This document shows positions 7,172 to 12,817 of a stretch of DNA of 17,185 bases, piece after piece. A program made the position numbers and the translations under genes. The DNA is taken from assembly GCA_031549105.1 (NCBI GenBank), contig JAVBQK010000146.1, positions 1 through 17,185 on the forward strand. Reading direction: 5' to 3'. Each line of letters begins with the position of its first letter. The first letter of the stretch is position 1. The stretch comes from Avichristensenella sp031549105. GTDB taxonomy: Bacteria; Bacillota; Clostridia; Christensenellales; Aristaeellaceae. The notes beneath the pieces are model-generated. The model saw only the letters and a program-made list of their open reading frames with translations. It made no database searches and was not told the DNA's origin.

Positions 7172-8104
7172 TTAGGCCTCCTCAAACTGCCGCATGTAGC
7201 GCAGAAAATTTTGTCCCGCAATACCCTCGATCTCCGTTTGAGAGAACCCGCGGCGGCGCAGTGCATCCAGCAGCGCGGGAATCTTGCCCGGGTGCTCCAG
7301 GCCGACCGGCGCGGACTCGATGCCGTCAAAGTCCGATCCGAAGCCGACGATGTCCACGCCGCCCAGGTCGGCGACGTGCGCGATATGGTTGACGACAGTG
7401 TCCAGGTCTGCATGGCCTGTATCGGTTAGGAAAGCCGTATAGAAGTTGATGCCCATCCAGCCGCCCCGGTCGATCAGCGCACGGATCTGGTCGTCGGTGA
7501 GGTTGCGGGTATGATAGCGCAGCTTGCGGCAGCAGGAGTGAGAGGCCATCGGGGCCGTGTCGCTATGGAAAATCAAATCCCAGAAACCGCCTTCGCCCAG
7601 GTGCGATACGTCGCTGGCGATGCCCAGGCGGTTCATCTCGTGCACAACTTCCCAGCCGAAGGGCTTGAGGCCGTGCTGCCCGCCCGCGCAGTGCGGATAG
7701 GCAATCGCATTTTCGTGATTCCAGGTCAGCGCGAACATCCGCACGCCAAGCTTCCTATAGTCACGCAGCGTATCCAGCGACTCACCGATGATCTCCCCAC
7801 CCTCGATAGAAAGCATCAGGCAACTCTCGCCATCCTTTGCGTCAAAGGGGCTGTCCACCTTGCGCACGCCGTGCGCCGTAAGTGTCTCAAGTGCCGCGTA
7901 CTGCGCATCAGCCATCGCGCGCGGAGCGTCCGCGCCGGTGCCCTTGGGCCCAACAGACCCCGCAAACAACGCACACACCTGCAGCGTGACGCCGCCCTCC
8001 CGAAGGCGCTCAGGGGTTACATCCGGCGAAGGACGGCCCGTAAACTGGTTTTCCCTGACAGAGCGCGCCAGTAGCGTATCGCAATGGGTATCGACAATAT
8101 ACAT
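7172..8104 (-). CDS. Membrane-dipeptidase family (peptidase M19) zinc dipeptidase
   Basis: Predicted two-zinc dipeptidase of 310 residues. The family hydrolyses dipeptides, including some with D-residues at the second position. Ligand-type residues are in place: His7 and Asp9 in DTHCD, bridging Glu101 in SIEGGE, His168 in SDVSHLGE, His189 in MASHS, and Asp258 in GFGSDFDG; GQNFLRYM near the C-terminus is also typical. There is no signal peptide or lipid anchor, so a cytoplasmic enzyme is expected, as in other bacteria. The start at 8104 is chosen because AGGGAGG (8120-8114) lies 9 nt upstream and MYIVDTHCDT is the normal family start; the longer frame to 8305 would read through non-coding repeat DNA. 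It is first in a unit with araB, and divergent from the peptide transporter region. Confidence 0.95.
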   Translation of the reverse strand: MYIVDTHCDTLLARSVRENQFTGRPSPDVTPERLREGGVTLQVCALFAGSVGPKGTGADAPRAMADAQYAALETLTAHGVRKVDSPFDAKDGESCLMLSIEGGEIIGESLDTLRDYRKLGVRMFALTWNHENAIAYPHCAGGQHGLKPFGWEVVHEMNRLGIASDVSHLGEGGFWDLIFHSDTAPMASHSCCRKLRYHTRNLTDDQIRALIDRGGWMGINFYTAFLTDTGHADLDTVVNHIAHVADLGGVDIVGFGSDFDGIESAPVGLEHPGKIPALLDALRRRGFSQTEIEGIAGQNFLRYMRQFEEA

Positions 8105-8134
8105 GGATGAAAACCTCCCTATAATACTCTTCAC

Positions 8135-8164
8135 ATCATACAACAAACCCGCGCGTGAGCGCAA
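8135..8164 (-). promoter_or_regulatory. Possible promoter of the dipeptidase-araB unit
   Basis: On the minus strand: TTGCGC (8164-8159), 18-nt spacer, TATGAT (8140-8135). The -10 matches at five of six positions; the -35 is poor. An alternative reading uses TTGTTG (8146-8141) with TATAGG. The candidate -35 lies inside the degenerate repeat copy D. Confidence 0.35.
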
Positions 8165-8236
8165 CATGGGTTTCGAAAGGGCAAAGTCCTTCGCGTGGGG
8201 TTCAGAAGGAGCGGCGCACCCCTTGGCCTCCCCTTC
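8145..8236 (-). repeat. Degenerate remnant of the intergenic repeat, copy D
   Basis: On the minus strand this region follows the module order of copies B and C in decayed form: a damaged CTTTGCCCTTTCG hairpin, then GAAACCCATGTTGCG, CTCACGCGCGGG, matching GAAACCCAACGTTTCGCC and CTCACGGCGGG of copy B. The stems no longer pair well and the second half of the central palindrome is missing. It fills most of the 190-bp divergent gap 8105-8294. Confidence 0.55.
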
Positions 8237-8257
8237 CACCTCGCGCAAAATTAACCA

Positions 8258-8286
8258 TTGCCCCCATGGAAAATATACGGTACAAT
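8258..8286 (+). promoter_or_regulatory. Sigma-A promoter of the four-helix membrane protein
   Basis: TTGCCC (8258-8263), 17-nt spacer, TACAAT (8281-8286). Transcription should start at about 8292-8295, practically on the ATG at 8295, which has no Shine-Dalgarno sequence. Confidence 0.6.
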
Positions 8287-8294
8287 GTCTATAT

Positions 8295-8819
8295 ATGAAA
8301 CGCAAGCGGATTTTGGCGGATTATGAGCGCCAGACCGGACCGGATGGCAAGGACAAGTATATTTATACTGGGCCCATGTTTTCGCTCGATCTTCCGCCCG
8401 CGCATCGCAGGCGGTATTTGTGCATATGTTGGCTTGTCCCGGCAGTCGTGCTTGCGCTCTTTGTGGGGATGGGGCTTCTGGATACCGAGGGCCTGCGCAG
8501 GATGTATATTGCGCTGCCGTTTGTAGGGGTGTTTATGCCGCTGGCGCTGCTCTTTGGCGATGCGTACAAGCTGACGGTCGCAAAGAGCGAGATGCAGCGG
8601 GCTGAGTACGAGCGCAGCGTGGAGCAGATGCGGCGCTGCACAGTCAGCGGACTGGTTCTTTCGGGCATTGTGTTCCTTGGGCAGGCGTCCCTGATGCTTT
8701 TTGGCGGATTCACCACATGGGTGGAAGTCATGTTTCTTTTGTGCGCAGGCGTACAGGCGGCGCTGTTTTTCTTTTTTTATCGTTCTCAAAAGAAGGTAAA
8801 GGTCCTTGCCCGGCGTTGA
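8295..8819 (+). CDS. Four-helix integral membrane protein of unknown function
   Basis: A 174-residue protein whose family I do not recognise. Predicted membrane segments are about 41-62, 70-91, 115-137 and 143-162. The first 40 residues are hydrophilic and basic, and a charged loop (92-114, KSEMQRAEYERSVEQMRR) separates helices 2 and 3; the C-terminus is basic (RSQKKVKVLARR). By the positive-inside rule, both termini and the central loop are probably cytoplasmic. The reading frame runs on upstream to 7788, but that part is antisense to the dipeptidase and crosses non-coding repeat DNA. The ATG at 8295 has no ribosome binding site and sits where transcription should begin, so the message may be leaderless; a later start such as Met28 would cut off part of the basic N-terminus. 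Its TGA overlaps the -35 of the next gene. Confidence 0.75.
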   Translation: MKRKRILADYERQTGPDGKDKYIYTGPMFSLDLPPAHRRRYLCICWLVPAVVLALFVGMGLLDTEGLRRMYIALPFVGVFMPLALLFGDAYKLTVAKSEMQRAEYERSVEQMRRCTVSGLVLSGIVFLGQASLMLFGGFTTWVEVMFLLCAGVQAALFFFFYRSQKKVKVLARR

Positions 8820-8844
8820 CAGTGCCGAAAGGCATTGTTATAAT
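8816..8844 (+). promoter_or_regulatory. Perfect consensus sigma-A promoter of the binding-protein gene
   Basis: TTGACA (8816-8821), exactly 17 nt, TATAAT (8839-8844), preceded by TGT (8836-8838), an extended -10. The TGA stop of the upstream gene (8817-8819) is embedded in the -35. Transcription should start at about 8851. Confidence 0.93.
8820..8837 (+). other. Small GAAA-loop hairpin in the promoter spacer
   Basis: CAGTGCC (8820-8826) and GGCATTG (8831-8837) pair over 7 positions with one G-U, closed by a GAAA tetraloop, immediately after the stop codon of the upstream gene and followed by an AU-rich stretch. As RNA it could be a weak terminator for that gene; as DNA it is an inverted repeat between the -35 and -10. 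Either role is inference. Confidence 0.4.
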
Positions 8845-8853
8845 ATAAATTGT

Positions 8854-8872
8854 CATATTCTTACTGAATATG
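8854..8872 (+). promoter_or_regulatory. Perfect inverted repeat at the 5' end of the binding-protein mRNA
   Basis: CATATTC (8854-8860) and GAATATG (8866-8872) form a perfect 7-bp stem with loop TTACT, starting about 3 nt after the predicted transcription start. This fits a 5' stabilising stem-loop on a highly expressed mRNA, or a repressor operator just downstream of the promoter. Confidence 0.6.
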
Positions 8873-8890
8873 GACGCGCATCCTATAAAA

Positions 8891-8896
8891 AGGAGG
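8891..8896 (+). promoter_or_regulatory. Ribosome binding site that sets a TTG start
   Basis: AGGAGG at 8891-8896, within a longer AAAAAGGAGGGG, lies 9 nt upstream of TTG at 8906. The upstream in-frame ATG at 8870 has no such site and lies inside the 5' stem-loop. Confidence 0.85.
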
Positions 8897-8905
8897 GGTA
8901 TTTCT

Positions 8906-11497
8906 TTGAAGAAGCCATGGATCATCGTTGGCGTCGTGGTCATCGTCGCGGCCATCCTGGTTGGTGTGTTCATCAACCAGAAAAACGACCTGCAAAAGCA
9001 GGTAGATGACCTGACCGCTCAAGTAGCCACCCTGAACAAGGACCTCACTGAGGCAAAGAAGGCCGCCGAGCTGGCCAAGACCGAAGCGGAGGCCGCTGAG
9101 GCCGCGGCGGTTGAGGCCGCCAAGCTCCAGGCGGAAGCCGAAAAGAAGGCGGCGGACGCGCTGCTGTCCCCGCTGGTTATCGGTGAGGGCAACTTCAGCG
9201 GCAAGTTCAGCCCGTTCTTCGCTGATACCGTATACGACAACCTGATCGTCGGCATGACACAGGCCGGCCTGATGACGATGGACCGCATGGGCAATATCAT
9301 CATGGACAGGGGCGAGACCACTTCCTACAACGGAGTGGATTATTCCTACGACACCCTGGCCGATCTGGCTGTTGACTTTGACAAGGAAGCCAACATCACC
9401 ACCTACACCGCGAAGCTGCGCGAGGACGTCGTGTTCTCCGACGGCGTACCGATGACGGCGGATGACTTCATCTTCACGCTGTATGTGTACTCCGATCCCA
9501 GCTATGTGGGTTCCGCCTCCCTCTATGCCTTCCCGATCATCGGCATGGATGCGTACCGCAACCAGATTCCGCAGGATCTGCTGGATAAGTACATCCCGCT
9601 GTTCAATGAAATCTTTGATGCTGGAGAGGATCACGTGTGGGCCGAGGCCGATGCGTGGACCAAGGAACAGCAGGAAGCCGTCTGGGAGGGCGTGAAGGCT
9701 GCCTGGACCAAGAGCACGCAGGCGATCGCGGACTTCGTGGTGGCCAGCTACGGCGCCAACGCCGAATATACCGCCAAGTATGTCGGCCATACGCCTGAAG
9801 AAGTTGCCGCCAGCGAAGGCCTACAAATGGCGCTGGGCATGGGCATGTGGGGCTTCGGCTCCTACGCGGATGGCATTTTCACCGCTCCGTCCGGCAAGAC
9901 ATGGACGCTGAAGGACGAAGACTTCCCCACCGCCGACGACTACTACGCGGAGACCTACGCCGCCTATGAAGGCGATTCCGCGAAGTTCTGGGAGACCGAG
10001 AAAGCGGATACCGATACCGTGGACATCGCCACCGTAGCGCGTCAGGATGTTATGGTTGCGTGGGTTGCGGCGGATGATACCGCTGGCGAGGGCGGCGTGC
10101 CGAACATCGCCGGTATCAAGAAGCTGGACGACTACACCGTACAGATCCAGACCACGGGCTTCTCCGCCCCGGCGATCTACTCCATCCTGGGCCACTCGAT
10201 CGCTCCGATGCATCACTATGGCGATCCGGCGCAGTATGACTACGCGAACAACAAGTTTGGTTTCCCCTACGGCGACATCTCCATCGTAGAGAGCAAGACG
10301 GGCGCCCCCATCGGCGCGGGCCCGTACAAGTTTGTCGCGTTTGAGAACAAGGTTGTCTACCTGGAGGCCAACGAGCTGTACTACAAGGGCGCGCCCCAGA
10401 CCAAGTTCCTCCAGTACAAGGAAACCAACAACAGCGAGCTGATTCCGGGCGTCAAGACCGGCACCATCGACGTTGCGGGCATCAACGGCTCCAAGAAGGA
10501 CTTCGGTCAGGTGTCCGAGTCCAACAGCAATGGAGAGCTGATCGGCGATGTGATCGCCACCAACCTGGTGAACAACCGCGGCTACGGCTACATCGGCCTC
10601 AACGCCGACCGTGTGCGCGTGGGCGGCGATTCGTTCTCCGAGGCTTCCAAGAACCTGCGCAAGGCGCTTGCCACCGTGCTGGCTGTCTACCGCGATGTCG
10701 CGTATGACAGCTACTACGGCGAGGCGGCCGTTGTCATCAACTACCCGATCTCCAACGTCATCTGGGCGGCGCCTGTGCCCACCGACGAGGGGTACAAGGT
10801 TGCCTTCTCCGTGGACGCGGAAGGCAAGGATATCTACACCTCTGAAATGACCAGCGAAGAGAAGTACGTCGCCGCGAAAGAGGCTGCCAAGGGCTTCCTG
10901 ATCGCCGCGGGCTACACGTTTGACGAGGAGACCGGCAAGTTCACCGCCGCTCCCGAAGGCGCGTCGATGACGTACGAAATCACCGTTGGTGCGGGCGGCG
11001 AAGGCGACCACCCGTCCTTCTCCGTGATGACCGATGCTGCCAACTCTCTGGCTGAACTGGGCATCACGCTGAAGATCAATGACCTGTCCAGCACAGCGAT
11101 CCTGTGGGATATGCTGGATGCCGGCACTGCGGACCTGTGGGCCGCCGCCTGGCAGAACAACAACCCCGACCCGGATATGTACCAGACCTACTACAGCACC
11201 AACATCGCGGGTCTGGGCGGCACCGACTCCAACCACTATCACGTGGCGATCAAGGAACTGGACGATCTGATCATGGAAGGCCGCAACAGCTCCGATCAGG
11301 CGTACCGCAAGAGCATCTACAAGCAGGCGCTTGACATCATCGTCGACGCGGCTGTGGAAGTGCCCTGCTACCAGCGCCAGAACGCGATCATCTACTCCAA
11401 CCAGCGCATTCTGGAAGGCACGATGACGCCGGATATCTCCACCTGGTGGTTGTGGACCGATGGCGTGGAAGACGTCGTGATGAGCGCCAACCAGTAA
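8906..11497 (+). CDS. Peptide-type ABC transporter substrate-binding protein (SBP family 5), membrane-anchored and enlarged
   Basis: Extracytoplasmic binding protein of an Opp/Dpp-like importer, 863 residues against about 500-600 for usual members. It starts at TTG with AGGAGG 9 nt upstream. Residues 2-23 are KKPW followed by a hydrophobic helix with no lipobox cysteine, so it is probably an uncleaved anchor. An Ala/Glu/Lys-rich coiled coil (about 24-87) follows as a stalk. The binding domain begins near 90 (PLVIGEGNFSGKFSPFF) and shows family landmarks: LREDVVFSDGVPMTADDFIFTL (171-192, split here by function), LDDYTVQIQ (407-415), IGAGPYKF (469-476), LRKALATVL (584-592) and NNPDPDMYQTYYS (752-764). 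Residues about 213-400 are extra relative to the family. The substrate is inferred to be peptides; nickel or other small ligands are possible. Confidence 0.92.
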   Translation: MKKPWIIVGVVVIVAAILVGVFINQKNDLQKQVDDLTAQVATLNKDLTEAKKAAELAKTEAEAAEAAAVEAAKLQAEAEKKAADALLSPLVIGEGNFSGKFSPFFADTVYDNLIVGMTQAGLMTMDRMGNIIMDRGETTSYNGVDYSYDTLADLAVDFDKEANITTYTAKLREDVVFSDGVPMTADDFIFTLYVYSDPSYVGSASLYAFPIIGMDAYRNQIPQDLLDKYIPLFNEIFDAGEDHVWAEADAWTKEQQEAVWEGVKAAWTKSTQAIADFVVASYGANAEYTAKYVGHTPEEVAASEGLQMALGMGMWGFGSYADGIFTAPSGKTWTLKDEDFPTADDYYAETYAAYEGDSAKFWETEKADTDTVDIATVARQDVMVAWVAADDTAGEGGVPNIAGIKKLDDYTVQIQTTGFSAPAIYSILGHSIAPMHHYGDPAQYDYANNKFGFPYGDISIVESKTGAPIGAGPYKFVAFENKVVYLEANELYYKGAPQTKFLQYKETNNSELIPGVKTGTIDVAGINGSKKDFGQVSESNSNGELIGDVIATNLVNNRGYGYIGLNADRVRVGGDSFSEASKNLRKALATVLAVYRDVAYDSYYGEAAVVINYPISNVIWAAPVPTDEGYKVAFSVDAEGKDIYTSEMTSEEKYVAAKEAAKGFLIAAGYTFDEETGKFTAAPEGASMTYEITVGAGGEGDHPSFSVMTDAANSLAELGITLKINDLSSTAILWDMLDAGTADLWAAAWQNNNPDPDMYQTYYSTNIAGLGGTDSNHYHVAIKELDDLIMEGRNSSDQAYRKSIYKQALDIIVDAAVEVPCYQRQNAIIYSNQRILEGTMTPDISTWWLWTDGVEDVVMSANQ

Positions 11498-11510
11498 TAC
11501 TTCTCAAGGT

Positions 11511-11548
11511 GGGTGGGTTTGGGCCTTCGGGTTCAAACCCGCCCTTTT
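11511..11548 (+). terminator. Strong intrinsic terminator after the binding-protein gene
   Basis: A 15-bp stem (11511-11525 with 11530-11544, G-U pairs allowed) is closed by a TTCG tetraloop and followed by TTTT (11545-11548). It begins 13 nt after the stop codon and lies inside the transporter operon, before the permease genes. It probably limits read-through so that binding protein exceeds membrane complex. Confidence 0.9.
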
Positions 11549-11560
11549 GACCTTTCGAGG

Positions 11561-11752
11561 GAAGAGGAAGACGCTGGGACGCTGTCCCAGACCCTGCCAA
11601 AGGGCATAGCCCTTTGGAAACCCAACGTTTCGCCTCACGGCGGGATACATCCCCTAAAAACACAACCCGCCCGCAGGCGAAATGTTGGGATTCTCAAGGG
11701 CAAAGCCCTTGAGCCAGGGGTCCAGGGGGCGGGAAGCCCCCTGGCGTTCCTT
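11561..11752 (+). repeat. Structured intergenic repeat, copy B (plus orientation)
   Basis: Modules in order: CTGGGAC-GCT-GTCCCAG (11574-11590); CCAAAGGGC-ATA-GCCCTTTGG (11597-11617); central palindrome with 24-nt arms 11621-11644 and 11666-11689 around a 21-nt spacer; CTCAAGGGC-AAA-GCCCTTGAG (11693-11713); CCAGGGGGC and GCCCCCTGG (11722-11744) around GGGAA. The ends are inverted (GGAAGACGC at the left, GCGTTCC at the right). Together with the terminator it fills the gap 11498-11813 between the binding protein and the first permease. The remaining 60 bp (11753-11813) hold only a weak TACAAT at 11769-11774 with no well-placed -35, so I call no promoter there. Confidence 0.85.
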
Positions 11753-11813
11753 GCCCCCACCGCTCATCTACAATTCAAATATCCGTTCGGCTCCGGACAG
11801 AATGAGGGTTGGT

Positions 11814-12800
11814 ATGTGGAAATTCATTGTGAGAAGGTTGCTGTTGGCGCTTGTAATCATCGTTTTTGGGTCGATGATCTGCTATGCGTTCATCCGCTGC
11901 CTGCCCACCTCCTTTGTGGAAAGAATCGCGCGCGAGCGCTCTCAGCTGCCTGGCGGCAAAAGCTTCGCCGAATGGATGGCGGAACTGAACGCCTACTACG
12001 GCCTTGACACCAATATCATCACGGGTTTCTTTAAGTGGGGCGGCAACGCCATCCGCGGCCAGTGGGGAAACTCCTGGTACTATGGCATCCCCGTCACGCA
12101 GAAGTTTGCCAGCGTTATCTGGTACTCCGTAGCGCTGAACCTGGTCACGCTGTTCTTTGAGGTTATTCTCTGCATTCCGCTCGGCATTCTGGCGGCGCGA
12201 AAGCAGTACAGCAAGACGGACTACACGATCACCGTTGTGGCGCTGGCGTGTATTTCCTTGCCGACATTCTTCCTCGCGACCGTTTTGAAATATATCTTTT
12301 CCATTCAGTTAGGCTGGGTTGACCTGTACGGCGTTGTCGGCCGGTACTACAACCAGCTTACGCCCTGGGGGCAGTTCCTGGATATGGCCAAGCATATGGT
12401 CCTGCCAATCGTCACGCTGACGATGCTGCACCTGGGCGGCCTGATGCGCTTCACCCGCACCAACATGCTGGAGGTGCTAAACGCTGATTATATCCGCACC
12501 GCGCGCGCCAAGGGCGTGCCGGAGCGCCGCGTTATCAACCACCACGCGTTCCGCAATACGCTTATCCCGCTCATCACCTTCATGGCCTACCTGATCCCCA
12601 ACATATTCTCCGGCTCGCTGATCACCGAGACGCTGTTCCAGATTCCGGGTATCGGCTGGACATCCTACCAGGCGATGACCGGCGGCGATATTCCGCTGTC
12701 CATGTTCTACATGGTCTTCATCACCGTGCTGACGCAGATCAGCCTGATGATCGCCGATGTCCTGTACGCCGTCGTCGACCCGCGCGTCCGCGTCAACTGA
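11814..12800 (+). CDS. Peptide ABC transporter permease, OppB/DppB type
   Basis: Inner-membrane half of the importer channel, 328 residues, normal for the family. Six membrane segments are visible at about 9-30, 104-128, 138-163, 193-213, 250-272 and 297-322. The cytoplasmic coupling (EAA) loop is at about 224-243 (ADYIRTARAKGVPERRV), followed by the family landmarks FRNTLIPL and ETLFQIPGIGW, and the C-terminus is VDPRVRVN. The start at 11814 (MWKFIVRRLL) is the normal N-terminus of this family; the longer frame to 11682 runs back into repeat copy B. AGGG lies about 5 nt upstream, a modest ribosome binding site; ATG at 11802 is a possible alternative. Its TGA overlaps the ATG at 12800 that precedes the next gene. 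Confidence 0.96.
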   Translation: MWKFIVRRLLLALVIIVFGSMICYAFIRCLPTSFVERIARERSQLPGGKSFAEWMAELNAYYGLDTNIITGFFKWGGNAIRGQWGNSWYYGIPVTQKFASVIWYSVALNLVTLFFEVILCIPLGILAARKQYSKTDYTITVVALACISLPTFFLATVLKYIFSIQLGWVDLYGVVGRYYNQLTPWGQFLDMAKHMVLPIVTLTMLHLGGLMRFTRTNMLEVLNADYIRTARAKGVPERRVINHHAFRNTLIPLITFMAYLIPNIFSGSLITETLFQIPGIGWTSYQAMTGGDIPLSMFYMVFITVLTQISLMIADVLYAVVDPRVRVN

Positions 12801-12817
12801 TGGGGGAGGAGAGGAAC

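Noticed and set aside
8105..8305. N-terminal extension of the dipeptidase to 8305
   Set aside because: It reads through the decayed repeat and the opposite promoter; MYIVDTHCD at 8104 has a strong ribosome binding site and matches the family start.
9821..11242. 473-residue minus-strand frame inside the binding-protein gene
   Set aside because: Antisense to a clear SBP family 5 gene; codon-bias shadow with no ribosome binding site or motif.
11751..11774. TTGCCC and TACAAT as a promoter for the permease genes
   Set aside because: The spacing is only 12 nt, too short for sigma-A, and no better -35 is found at 16-18 nt.
11682..11813. N-terminal extension of the OppB-type permease
   Set aside because: It translates repeat copy B and its flank, and the normal family N-terminus is MWKFIVRRLL at 11814.
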